The translations under genes were made by a program, and so were the position numbers. This document shows, piece after piece, positions 11,901 to 23,128 of a DNA stretch of 64,000 nucleotides (position 1 is the stretch's first letter; each line of letters opens with the position of its first letter). The notes below the pieces were generated by a model, which was not told where the DNA came from, searched no databases, and was given only the letters and a program-made list of their open reading frames with translations. This stretch comes from Corylus avellana (taxonomy: Eukaryota; Streptophyta; Magnoliopsida; Fagales; Betulaceae). The DNA lies in assembly GCF_901000735.1 (NCBI RefSeq), contig NC_081541.1, forward strand, positions 27,306,258 to 27,370,257, written 5' to 3'.

Positions 11901-14900
11901 TTACAGCCATTCATTTTCTTTTTCTTGATTTAGTTGCCTGTATAAAATAGCTTCTGAAATAAACTGCTCAAAAAAATTGAAAAGGGGAATTCCTTTTATT
12001 CACAATTTTAAGCACCTTTTTTTTGTGAAAAAAAGCAATTATGTAGAGTACTTTAATATAAGAACCAGATAGAATGTAGTATGCTTAAACACCAAAAAAT
12101 TACAATTTTGCAATTTTTTTTCTTTTATATATAAAGAAGTTACAGAAAATTCACTGGAGAAGCCCAGTCATTTTAGGTTTCCTTGGTGTAATGGGTAGAC
12201 ACGTCTAGTTTTGCATCACATTTCTTTTGGGACAAATTTACCCATGCATATCATGGAAAGTTATGAGAGGCATGTATTCATAAAAGCAGAAGTCATTTAT
12301 TACCACTCAAGATTCGTAGGCGCTCATTTGGATCATCATCTCCATAAAACCATATCCTGGCATTGCTGGGGTGGTAATATTTACGGTGAAATTCCTGTAA
12401 ATTTCATTCAGCGAAATAGCACCATATACTTCATACAAAATAATGAATATTAAAAACTGTGTTCGAGTACAGATCTAGGCAATTTGGAAACTACAAGAGG
12501 TCACATACGTAAGAATATATGGATAAAAAAGTCATCTATGTTACTGGAAAGAAACTTAAAAAATTTCTAAGGCATGCTACAGAAACTTTAATGGCAAAAC
12601 TGATAGCAAAAGTCATAAAACTGCAAATGTTGTCATCCATATATCAATGTTGAAACTTGAAGGAGCCCTTCTAGAGTACATGAGAATAATTCAATAATTA
12701 ACATGCGAAACTGGATACCAGAAAACTTCATCACAATTCCAGAGGTAAAGAGTTGCATTTAAAAAAAATTAAATAAAGTGACAGTATTACAATAAATAAA
12801 AAACCATAATGCTCTGCCAAAAGCTTTTAATTAACTTTTTTGACAATTAGCATAAATAAAAATGGATTGTCCGCTATTGAATAGCCAGAAAAACCCCATT
12901 GACATTTATCGACAGGGTAAAAAAGAAACAATAAATAACACCAGATTTCATTTGAACTTTATAATTTAACAACTTTTTTTTTTTTTGATAGGTAATAAGT
13001 AACTATATAGTTCAACAAGTATCACACTCAAAACAAAGAAAGCACTATGTAAGTCATTTAGGTTAAGAGAATTAATTAGTACTGCAAAGATACAACACTA
13101 AAAAAATCACTATTTGAAAGTTACATATTGTTACACTAAGATGGTAGATCAAGAATCTCAACATGATGCGATGCGTGCAACAAACCTTGAATTCCTCATA
13201 TGACAGTTTGGGAATAACTTGAGGATCACCTCCACTGTCAACACCATAAGTATTGTCTGGGAAAAGAGCCTGTGCCCAAAGTTACATGTAAGACCCATCA
13301 ATAAAATAATAATAATAGAAAACAATGAGAAAAAAAAAATGCATCAAATCTTTTGGATAACAACTGACATTTGAATGAATTCAAACTAGTAACATTTATC
13401 AAAAATGAACATAGAATTCAAATTAGTAACATTTGAGTCATCTAGAATGTTTCTTCCAGAGCATGCCTAGCCATATGGATTTACTGACCAACTCCAAGAA
13501 CCATCATGATGCATTGTAGCATTAACTGCGTGCCTTAGTATAGAAGTATGGCATGACCAAGACCTCAACAAACTCAAAATGCACGAGTCACTATGATATT
13601 TGAACACATACACAAACCAGGTTCTCTAAATCATGTAGTTTATCAATTTATATTATGAATGAGTGAAGCATAACTTTCTTTCCTATCTACTTATACAATC
13701 TTGCATACCATTACCTACTATAGTAAAATACAAATAAATGAATAAATCCAGGAAACAATCATTAACACAGTGCCACTTGAGAAAGAGAGACCATCACAAT
13801 GTGATTGATTCATAATCAATGGATAATAAAAAAGAAAAGGAAACAAAATTGAAGCCAGTGCAGCATGGAATCAAATATTTTTGACACTCAAATTATCAGC
13901 ACATTGCATAAGAACATCTTTTAGCAGCACTGATCGCTAAGACTTCCCACAGAACAAATTTAATTGAGAATGCACAATTTTTTATGCAAAGGTATCAAAG
14001 TGTAAGAACAGAAAATAAACAAAAAAAAACAACTTGCCTGTTGAGCGGCACGCCCTAATATATTATCAGGCTGGGAATAGACACCTTTCATCTCATTGAA
14101 AACAACACCTGAAAATAAGAACAAATTCATTTAGGAAGAACAGAAGAAAATGAATTAAATGATTGGAATTAGACAGATTCGATAACCAGGACGCTTGAAG
14201 TACTGCTCAAAGGCATAGAATATTCCAGAACCTACTGCAATAGAATTAATGATTGGATAAATCCATCAAGAAAGCAACCTTTATAACATATATCTTCTGA
14301 AGGATTGTTGAGCTCGTAATGCCAACCCTCCTGTTGGAAAGTCTGGAAGTCCTCCACACATTTAGGGAAGAAGACAGCATCCAGGTACACATCAACCAAA
14401 TTATAGAAATCCTGTTTAGAAAAAAGAAAATAAATAACCATGTATTAAATCCAACCTTGATCCAAGATTCAACACATTTAAATTCCCAATTACATTCCAC
14501 TGTCAACCCTGTTTTCACCTTTGAATTCGTGGAAGCAACTGGGTAACAAGTCCTATCAGGATAGGTGAATGCATTTAGAAAAGTATGCAAGCTCCCTTTC
14601 AATAATTCAACAAATGGTTCCTTCAAAGGATACTTTCTCGACCCACACAATACACTGTGTTCCAATATGTGTGGAATCCCAGTGGAATCTTTTCTGCAGT
14701 ATAAATTACATACACAAGGATGATTAAATCTTGAGACACTATCAATTATCAATTAAAACACAAACGAGAGTAATTTGCACCACAGTTCAAAAGAGTGATT
14801 TTCTTCACTAACACTACTGTAGCAATGCCAAACGAACTCTTAAAATTCTGTTGAATGTTTCTGAGTATTACATATTTGACAACTGACTCAATGACCTCTA

Positions 14901-15564
14901 CTAATTCAAATTTACCAGGCAGCCGATAATTTGCTATATCCAAAACTCGATTAAGTTATTACTTACAGGCTTCACTAAGCAAATTTTCAGGAAAAAAAAA
15001 AAAAAAAACGAAAAGAGCACTCACGGAGGCGTGCGAAAGACAATGCCGAAGACCTTGTTCTCATCGTCGTTCGACACCGACATGACCTCCGCACCGGTCT
15101 TCTTGTGCTTGAAAAGCACAGCTTTTGATTTACACTCTCCGATGAGTTGTTCGGACACTTTCTCGAACCCGAGCTTCTCCGCAACCTCATCCTGCACTCC
15201 TATAAACTCTGCCCCACAAAAACCACTGTCGGTACGTTTTAATCGGGGCAATGAAATGCAATTTCAAAAAAGAAAAAAACGTTAGGGCGATACCTGAGGA
15301 AGAGTGAGCGGGGGGAGTGGAGACGGCGCGGGGAGAGAGAGAGGATAAGCTTCTTCTGAAGTTAAGAGAAGAGGCGGACGACGCCAATCTCTGGCGGAGT
15401 AAGGATCGTCTGCTGCTGCGATCGGGAATCAAACGGTGCCGTTTTGGGGCAGAAGACGAGGCGGAACGAGAGGAAAGGGATGAACAAGGGCGAGAGAGGC
15501 GGCGAGCGGAGCGGAAGAAGAATCTGTTGCAGGCGAGAGAGCGGAGCAGAGCCGTTCTGTCCAT
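5968..15564 (-). CDS. PREP1: Presequence protease, chloroplastic/mitochondrial (M16C zinc metallopeptidase), 19 exons
   Basis: Degrades cleaved targeting peptides and other short unstructured peptides in the chloroplast stroma and mitochondrial matrix. Exons (minus strand, 5' to 3'): 15564-15294, 15208-15025, 14693-14519, 14411-14279, 14108-14038, 13269-13186, 12394-12304, 11768-11248, 11152-10988, 10894-10676, 10584-10457, 9981-9792, 8856-8773, 8685-8588, 7512-7248, 7160-6998, 6915-6735, 6437-6366, 6109-5968. The sum is 3237 nt (1078 aa plus TAA), matching the family's ~1080 aa with no frame break. The inverted zinc motif HILEH falls at residues 160-164 and the third zinc ligand, Glu, in FNEMKG at 260. 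That is 96 residues downstream, the spacing known for Arabidopsis PreP. Exon 1 encodes a Ser/Arg-rich, acid-poor dual-targeting-like transit peptide. An Asp/Glu/Lys-rich linker lies in exon 10. All introns are GT-AG except intron 5, which is GC-AG. PREP1 versus PREP2 cannot be decided here. Confidence 0.95.
7878..8382. mobile_element. Foldback MITE in PREP intron 14
   Basis: The ~55-bp termini are inverted: GGGAAAGATACTTATTTGG on the left, and the complement of the right end begins GGAAAAATTACCTTTTTGG. Both continue into TACCAAA-CTGATCC. The interior carries GGGGTGG/CCACCCC units (8088-8220). No clean target duplication is visible. It lies wholly inside an intron and does not touch splice sites. 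Confidence 0.65.
8424..8587. repeat. 81-bp tandem duplication abutting the PREP exon 14 donor
   Basis: Two head-to-tail copies (8424-8504 and 8505-8587) begin GATGTAAAGCAAGGAGG and end AATAGTCTAAC. The second copy has an extra TATA. Its last bases are the complement of the GTTAGAC 5' splice site of the intron after exon 14, so donor-proximal intron sequence is duplicated inside the intron. Confidence 0.8.
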
Positions 15565-15621
15565 GGATAACCCTAAGCTAACAAGTAAACCAGTGTGCAA
15601 GAGAGAAGAGCTGGAATTTGC

Positions 15622-15629
15622 TTTTATAT
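15622..15629 (-). promoter_or_regulatory. Probable TATA box of PREP
   Basis: Minus strand reads ATATAAAA about 58 bp upstream of the PREP ATG at 15564. Such spacing would put transcription start some 30 bp upstream of the ATG. It is the only TATA-like string in the near-upstream region I noticed. Confidence 0.45.
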
Positions 15630-16932
15630 TGGGAGGAAAATATCTTTGTTTGTTTAGATAGAGCGGCGAGTGGGTAGCGTGCACGGGTGGTTCGGAAAGT
15701 AGCAAATGGTGAATTCTTGCCCAGACAAAAATATTCTTGGGGAGCAAGAGAGCCAGCGAGGGAAGGAATGATTAAAGGAAATAAAAACCAAAAAGAAAAA
15801 GAAAATATGCATTATCTTTATGATTTTATCAGCTTGTATGGTGAGTTTGAATTTAATTTCTTTTAAAAAAAAAAAAAAAAATTGTATAAATATGCATTAT
15901 TAAGCGGATGCATAGTTCATTTTCTTTGAAATATATGAATACAAGACGTTTTTAATTAGAATAATTTGGATCAATTATGAAAAGTATAATTTTTTATTAT
16001 TATTATTAGTGACATTCTTCAATGGATTTTTTATTGATAATTATTAATAGGTGGATTTAAGCCTTATTAAATTTGACTTGTCAAGAGACATAACCAACCA
16101 TTGAATATGTTATTATTTACCAAAAAAATCAAAATTTATAACTATAATGTCAACATTATGGGAGATAATTATAAATTGACAAACTGATTGTATTATTGTA
16201 GGATTTACATAGGTAAAGGCATCACTCTTAGTTATTCAATGGTTGATAATTAAAAAGGGACAATGGGAGAATGACAAGAGAATACTAAATATGATTTCTC
16301 TTTTTTAATAGCACATGCTTTTTACATATTTTCTAATACTATTAATAAGAAGTATGTGCATTTCATATGTTTAAAGAACACATTATTTTTTTAGAGACTG
16401 GATTGTAAAAATTCTTATAATTCAGTTTGTAAGAAATTCATATACATTATGAAATAAAAATGTAATTTATAGTATGTTTATTTTTGCCCTTTACAATAAT
16501 AGTAGTATCACAAAATGGACATTTAAAAAAAATGAAGTATTTCCACTTAATTCTTTATTTCTTGATCTTTGATTGGATAATTATAAAATAATTAAAAATA
16601 TCATGTTTATAAATTTTCTCAAAATACAATGGGTCTGACTCTCCCCATCAAGTGTCTTTTTATCTTTTCACAAATCAACTATTCTTTTGACACTCTTTCT
16701 TAATTTTATGTTTTTGGTACCGAACTATTTCTTAAAGAATAGTTTGACTCATCGAGTAAAGGTCCAACGCACTAGGCTGGGCCTTTCTCTTTGTTAGGCA
16801 GAAACGAAGCCCAAAGAATGCACCTATGGACAGTAGCACATGGGTTAACTACAACAAGCCCCGTAAAAGGCTTGAAATGTAGAGTTCCATTATTTTAATG
16901 TTCATTCTTGGGCTTATTTATGCATATAGCCG
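15630..16932. other. PREP upstream intergenic region (copied at 38.8-40.0 kb)
   Basis: No gene seen. Much of it (about 15780-16932) recurs in inverted orientation at 38843-39910, including the CCCAAAGAATGCA and GTTAACTACAACAAG stretches. The first ~220 bp upstream of PREP (including the TATA region) is missing from the copy. Confidence 0.65.
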
Positions 16933-17139
16933 CCAAACCATCCAACAGCTGGGTATGTCTCTCATTTGGGAAAGAGAAGGTCTTATGTGTGGTCGTTGCA
17001 CAAAACAAGGGTTTTGTGCAATCCACTCAGAGTTTGACACATCAACATTAAAGAAAAATTACAAAAAAAACATATGTGAACAAAACACTAGACTGTTTCT
17101 CTCAAACACCACACGCATCCGCTGCCCCCGCCGCCTCAC

Positions 17140-17420
17140 ACCGCCTCTGGCGAAGAGAAAGGGAGAGAGATCCCACCACTGGGGGGTGGCTGCTGGAGAG
17201 AGAGAGAGATTCAGCCACTAGGGGTGGATCGCAGCCACCCCCCAAGCCACTGGGGGTAGCTCGTGGCCACCCCCCAGGCCATTGGAGATGGCTCACGGCC
17301 ACCCCCTAGGCCACAGGGGGTGGCTCGCGGCCACCCCCTAGGCCACAGGCCGCCCATCAGGGGTGGCTGCGCGGCACCCACGCCATTTTTGGACCCCTGC
17401 CACCCTCATAGGCTGTTGCT
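17140..17420. repeat. GGGGTGG/CCACCCC tandem-like cluster
   Basis: A unit of roughly 36 bp, GGCCACCCCCTAGGCCAC..GGGGGTGGCTCGC, is repeated three to four times with alternating orientation (best at 17228-17345). It resembles the interiors of the foldback elements at 4.5, 36.3 and 56.8 kb. Open frames on both strands are compositional. Confidence 0.5.
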
Positions 17421-17599
17421 CCTCCCCCTACATCCTTCGAATTTTTCTTTTAATATTTATTTATTTTTAATGAGAGAAGATGAATTATTATGGTATTCTG
17501 TTCTCATTTTAAGTTTGTGTAATAAGCTGATGTGGCAATTGCTGAATGGTGTGCACAAAATTCCTCATTTATGCACTGACCACACTAAAGTTATTCTCT

Positions 17600-18650
17600 T
17601 TGGGAAAACCTCCTATGCAGTCTGGCTGCAAAAGTCGTCTTTTGCAGCAACCAATAGAATGGGTACACACTAGATAGTTGCACATAATAGAATAGGATAA
17701 AAAACATTGGATTGTTTTCTTTCTCTCCTTCTCTCTTTTCTTCTCTGGTTCATTCATCTTGACCGAAAATATTTTTTCCTCTTCTTCTCTTTCTCTCCCA
17801 TTTTCTCTTCTTCTCTCTTCTTCTTCTCTAGTTCATTCATCTTCACCGAAAATATTTTTTCCTCTTTCTCTCCCACCATTCACCCACCACATCCACTGAG
17901 TAGCAAAATCTGTTAGATTTCTTTTGGCAGAACCTCCTGGAATTCGAACAGAGAAATCACCCAGAAATTCCAACAAAACCCAGAATCAATTCAAATAGAC
18001 CAGAACCTTAAGCTTCAAATTCAATCAAAGCAAGAACTTTTCTCTACCCATGGAGCTGGGTTCGGCCGAAGACAGAGAGATTCTGGTTGCCGAAGATGGT
18101 TGAATACTGGTGGCAACCATCTCTCTGTCTCCAACTGAACCCACGGCTGGCTTTACCGTGAACCGCATGGGTCACTACCGTTTCCACAAAAAAACCAAAA
18201 TTTTCTCAAACGGTTTGTTGAAAGCCCATCTGATATTTGCAGGAACTAGTTTATTGAATTGATTAGATGTTTGGGTGATTGGGTTCAATGAATTTGTGGT
18301 GATTGGATTCAATGAATTTATTAGATGTTCTATGGGAAGGTTTTCTCAAACCAAAAATGGACATCAACCTAAAGGTGAAAATGGAGAGAGAGTCGTTTGA
18401 AAATGAGTTTTCCAGTTGGGTTCTGGCCGTCGGTGAAGGGAGAGGAAGAGGAAAGAGAGAAAAAGAGAAAGTGGAAGAGGAAACAGAGAGGAAGAAAGAC
18501 TAAAGAAGAAAGGCAGAGACTCGCGTGGGATGAATAAGAAATCCCATGTTTTCAATCCTATTCCTTAAGCTGTGCTTCCCTTACGTGTCAAATTTGTATT
18601 GGGTGCTGCAAAAGGTTGGGTTACAGACCGACCGCATAATAGGCGCACTC
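17600..18650. mobile_element. Putative ~1 kb TIR element
   Basis: The left end (CCTCCTATGCAGTCTGGCTG, then CTTTTGCAGCAACCAATA) and the complement of the right end (CGCCTATTATGCGGTCGG, then CTTTTGCAGCACCCAATA) are clearly related inverted repeats of about 55 bp. The interior holds pyrimidine-rich DNA with a duplicated 'GTTCATTCATCTT.ACCGAAA' segment (about 17747 and 17829) and a leader-like stretch. No transposase. No matching target duplication found. Confidence 0.5.
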
Positions 18651-18839
18651 CTCTCATTTTAGAGAGAAAATACACTTTACCTCTTCAAAGTTTTATTAAA
18701 TTTTTAAATTGATTTCTACTGTTTAAAAATTGGCAAGGTACCCAAGAAATTATCAAAAATTTGCAATGTGATCTATCCATTAGCCATTTCTATTTAATTT
18801 GACTGGAAATTTCGCGCATGCCACACAATTGCATTTTTT

Positions 18840-19065
18840 TGTCACTAAAAAAACATAAACAAACGTTTCTAAAAACAACATCAACCAAATATTATACCTA
18901 AAAAAAAACATAAACAAACGTTCCTAAAATTGACATCAACCAAATATTATACCTAAAAAAAACATAAACAAACGTTCCTAAAAGCAATATCAACCAAATA
19001 TTATACCTAAAAAAAAACATAAACAAACGTTCCTAAAAACAACATCAACCAAATATTATATTTTT
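18840..19065. repeat. ~59-bp minisatellite, four copies
   Basis: Tandem units carrying ACATAAACAAACGTTCCTAA and CATCAACCAAATATTATA, separated by poly(A) spacers of variable length. It lies just 3' of the MULE transposase C-terminal fragment. Confidence 0.85.
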
Positions 19066-19264
19066 CATCATAAATAATCCCAACCTTTGAACAACCTGAT
19101 GATGCAAATAGGTATAGACATCCAGTGAACAACTCACTGAGAGTACCTTACAACCAAGTCCATCACCACAAACCTTTCTTCATATTTATTAAAAGAAAAC
19201 ACAAACAAATCAAAATTCCATGCAAAAAAATTAAAGCTAATGTTGAAAAAGGTCTTAGTTTTAT

Positions 19265-19834
19265 CTATGTTTGAGTAGCATCATTTTTCGGCTTATATTT
19301 CTTTGGTTTCCACCTCTTTCGGTTCGGATTCAACAGTAAATGACAACCTTTGTAATTATGGCCTAAACCCCAATAGTTTGCACATTTCACAACGTATCTA
19401 CTACAGGTTAACTTGTATGGGTTAGGTGGTTCATCTGCAACTCTTCTCCAACTCATCTTTGGTCTACGGGAGCCCTTCTATTGTTAGGTGGCAAGATTTC
19501 ATCGCATGGATCATCAACTGGCCATGTCTATAGACCTTGCATGCCATAAACTTGACCTGCATATCCTTGCATGTATTTTTCCATCTTGTAATATTCATCC
19601 AAATATTCCTCCAATTTTTGCTTATGCATGTAAATTGCTGCACAAGCATGTGAGCAAGGAATCCCACTCAACTGTCATCTCCCACATGTGCATGTCTTCT
19701 CATCTAACCGAACTAAACGTCGTGCATCGTACATGTGGTCGACCTCAAACTCCATTTCATTCTGTCACCGACTAATACAATTTCTTGCATTACTTTTTGA
19801 CTTCTCCAACTTCTTCTGAATCTTCGAGCATATT
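19265..19834 (-). pseudogene. MULE (MuDR-like) transposase, C-terminal part: SWIM zinc finger and zinc knuckle
   Basis: Minus-strand translation in fragments gives a SWIM-type finger near 19660-19720 (CTCG..QLSGIPCSHA) and, further on, a CCHC-like knuckle near 19350-19390 (CANYWGLGHNYKGCH). Both are typical of the C-terminal half of mudrA-class transposases. The reading frame is broken between them. The N-terminal half continues at 24954-26545 on the same strand. The two parts were separated by the copia insertion at 19840-24948. Confidence 0.8.
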
Positions 19835-19839
19835 GTGTA

Positions 19840-20306
19840 TGCTAGCCGATATCATGCTCAGTGTTCTCTGGTTCTGCGATCGATCGCAGGTCAAGTGCGA
19901 TCGATCACAAAAGGTCAAAAACCTTCTAGCTCCGCGATCGATCGTAAGCCCAATGTGCGTTTGAGCACAAAAGGTCGAAAACCTACTGGTACTGCGATCG
20001 ATCGCACATCGTGTGCGATCGATCGCAGCAACGCAGAAATCAGAGACAGTAAAGATTCTCAAAACCAATAAGGAAAGATACTACAGCTCACAATCAAAGG
20101 GATCCAACCATATCAAGATTTTACACTTGTGCAACAAGGAAAACATGTTCCTTGTTTAACAAGGGAAACGTTTTCCTTGGTATCTAAGGAAAATCTTGTA
20201 TTGTAATTATTGTTTTTGATACACTAGGTCTAAGGCTATATATATACAACACTTATGTATTTTGTAATGTCCATGCCTTTGAATAAAAACTTCATCAAAG
20301 TATTCA
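19840..20306 (+). repeat. 5' LTR of copia element
   Basis: 467 bp, begins TGCTAGCCGATATC and ends AAAGTATTCA. Contains several GCGATCGATCGC-type palindromes in its U3 part. The pair at 24548-24948 is 401 bp. Confidence 0.9.
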
Positions 20307-20319
20307 TGGTATCAGAGCC
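20307..20319 (+). other. Primer binding site (tRNA-iMet type)
   Basis: TGGTATCAGAGCC directly abuts the 5' LTR. It is the classic copia PBS complementary to the 3' end of initiator tRNA-Met. Confidence 0.9.
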
Positions 20320-20370
20320 TTTTTAGGCCAACGCCATATTTTCCTTTTTTTCTGCAGCACTGTCTATACC

Positions 20371-21300
20371 ATGGCAGCAGCTAATTCAGTCTTTGTTCCA
20401 CCTACTACCACCCAAAACTCTCTTCTCAAGCTTGATTTAAACAACTATACCAGCTGGGTGACGTAGATCAACCCCATTCTGAGCACCTATGATCTCATGG
20501 CAATTGTGGATGGTTCAGAACCATGCCCTCCACAATCGATCACTGACGATGAAGGCAAAACCTCTCCCAATCCAGATTATACAAACTGGAACAAAAAGGA
20601 CCAATTTCTTCTCAGCATCATCACAACCTCTCTTTCAGAGAAAGTCTTGACCACAGTTTATGGCCTTGATACCTCTCATCAAGCATGGACTGCCTTAGCA
20701 ACCAAATTTGCTTCTAAATCCAAGTCTCGGATTGCCAACCTTAAGAAACAACTTCAAAATATGTCACAAGGACCCAAATCCTGCTCAAATTACATTCAAA
20801 CTGTAAAGAGTCTTGTGGATCAACTTGGTGCGGCAGGTAACCCTATTCCTGAAGCTGAAATCATCTCCTCTATCCTTAATGGTTTGAACTCATCCTTCAC
20901 CCACTTTATCACCACATACTCGTTTCACACCCCTACAAACACCATCAGCTTTGAAGATTTTCAGGATGAACTCCTTAGTCATGAGTTGCTGCTACAACAA
21001 CATCACACATCTATCCAAGATTCTTCAACTTTTGCTCTCACAGCACATACTCCACACCCTCAGTTTTCCAAGGGCAGAACCCCTATGACTTCCAGATTTT
21101 CACCTAGAAACTACTTTCCAAGACAAGGCAATAATTACACAGCACCTAGGCCTTACTCCCAACCACTTAGTCATGGCCCTCAATTCAGCCGTGATCCTCT
21201 GCAATACAGCAGAGGTTCCAACCAGCACCAAAGAGGCCACTTCTCCTTCCCAAATCAGCAATACAATCGAAGTCTCAATCAGGAAATCAATATTCCCTAA
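20371..21300 (+). pseudogene. copia gag (retrotransposon Gag, UBN2-type) with in-frame stop
   Basis: Opens with ATG at 20371 (MAAANSVF). An in-frame TAG at 20464 follows ..NYTSWVT, then the frame continues to TAA at 21298. Residues such as WTALATKFASKSKSRI and ..LKKQLQNMSQG..SCSNYIQ are typical of plant copia Gag. The zinc knuckle lies beyond the stop, near 21400-21450 (CQIYGRTSHTALDC), and has lost its second cysteine (Tyr in place of Cys). Confidence 0.85.
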
Positions 21301-21500
21301 GGCAGTCCAATCCGAGCAACAACTATCCCACCAAATAGCACATGTCTAACTCATCATCAACATATCAGGAGCAACCCTTCTCTCATGGTCCTAGAGCTCC
21401 CTGTCAGATTTATGGAAGAACTAGTCATACTGCATTGGATTGTTTTCATCGAATGGACTATGCTTTTTAGGGCAAACATCCCCCTGATCAATTAGCTGCC

Positions 21501-22517
21501 ATGGTTGCACAGACCAATCAAAACTATGAAGAACAGCAGTGGATAGCAGATAGTGGTGCCAATGCTCATATCACAAATCAACTTGAGAATCTACAGATTC
21601 AACAGCCTTTCCAGCAGATAAAGGAAGTTGCAGTGGGCAATGGCACTGGTTTGGCTATAGAAAACATTGGTTCAACTCTTCTCTCTACATCCAACACTAA
21701 CTTTCAACTTACAAATATATTACATTGTCCTCAGGCCTCTGCCAATCTTCTTTCTATTCATAAGTTTTTCCTTGACAATTTTTGCTATTTTATCCTAACC
21801 TCTTCTCATTATTTTGTCAAGGATTTGCTGACCCATGCAACACTCTTGGGGGGGAGGTGTGAGAATGGCTTGTACCGCTTGAAGCTTGGAAGGACCTCTC
21901 ATAGAAACACCAAGAATTTTATTGCTTTGCTAGGAATAAAAACCACCTCTTTAGTGTGGCACTTTAGATTAGGACACCATTCTTTGGATATTGTTAACCG
22001 TGTTGCCAAAAATACTTCTCTTCCTGTTACAAGTTTTAATTTTAATAAAAATTCTATATGCATTTCATGTCAACTTGGCAAGAGTAAACAGCAGCCTTTT
22101 CAAGCATCCAATCGTGTATCCAAGCAACCCCTTGAACTAATCCATTCTGATGTCCGGACATCACCAATTCAATCGGTTAGTGGCTACAAATACCATGTTA
22201 TCTTTGTTGATGATTTTTCAAGATTTACTTGGATTTATCCTTTACATAGTAAATCAGAAGTTTTTGAACACTTTGTTAAATTTAAACTTCTAGTACAAAA
22301 TCAGTTCACCTCCAAAATCAAACAACTCCAATTTGATGGAGGAGGTGAATATAATTCTCTCCAGTTCCAATCATTTCTGACAAAACATGGTATACTTCAT
22401 AGGAAAACATGCCCTTATACCTTTCAACAAAATGGTTTGGCTGAAAGAAAATTTAGACATATTCTTGAAACAGCCCTTACGCTCTTAGCTCACTCCCATC
22501 TATCCAATAAATATTAG
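21501..22517 (+). pseudogene. copia pol: aspartic protease remnant, GAG-pre-integrase and integrase core
   Basis: Protease signature ADSGANAHIT near 21548-21577. GAG-pre-integrase region (VWHFRLGHHSLD.., CISCQLGKSKQQPF) follows. Integrase core shows the D..D..E residues: HSDVR near 22145, QFDGGGEYN near 22330, and NGLAERKFRH near 22435. The open stretch stops at 22517. Integrase C-terminal remnants continue in shifted frames to about 22720 (YVINRLPTPVLQ..). It lies in a different frame from gag and is preceded by an in-frame TAG near 21468. Confidence 0.85.
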
Positions 22518-23128
22518 GTTCTTTCTCACAGTTGTGTATGTCATCAATAGGCTCCCTACCCCAGTTTTGCAATATCATTCACCATACTTTAAACTCTATC
22601 ATAGGGAACCCAACTATCAAAAACTCCGAGTGTTTGGCTGTCTTTGTTATCCTCTCCTTATTCCCTGCCAAGGATCACGTCAACTCACATATGCCATCCA
22701 AGATTACTGCACAAGGTGATGCTCCCTTATTTCTCCCTGTTTCCTATTTTATTCCATATGTTATGCCATTTGTTTCTAACCATACTGCAGCTCCTGCCGG
22801 GACTTCACCTGAACCTGCCCCTGCTCCATCCATCCCTTCATCCCCACTTCCCTCACCATCTTCTGGATCAACCTCACCAGTAGCATCTGCCCCATCCAAC
22901 CAACAACCACCTCCTCACCCCATGACTACTAGGTTTAGAACTAGTTCCCTACAACTTAAGTCCTTCCCTGATTTCCAACTATACCAAGCCACACTACCTG
23001 AGTTTGAACCAGTGACCTATAAACAAGCTGCCACTGATCCAAGATGGAAAGCTACAATGTAGTTGGAATATGATGCTCTCATTCATAATGGCACCTAGAC
23101 GTTATGCCCTAGACCTCAATTTCACAAT

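Noticed and set aside
12183..12225. tRNA-like start (TCCTTGGTGTAATGGGTAGAC)
   Set aside because: No matching acceptor stem, anticodon arm or B box follows; it lies in a PREP intron.
15317..15661. Plus-strand open frame of 114 codons
   Set aside because: It is the antisense shadow of PREP exon 1 and its promoter.
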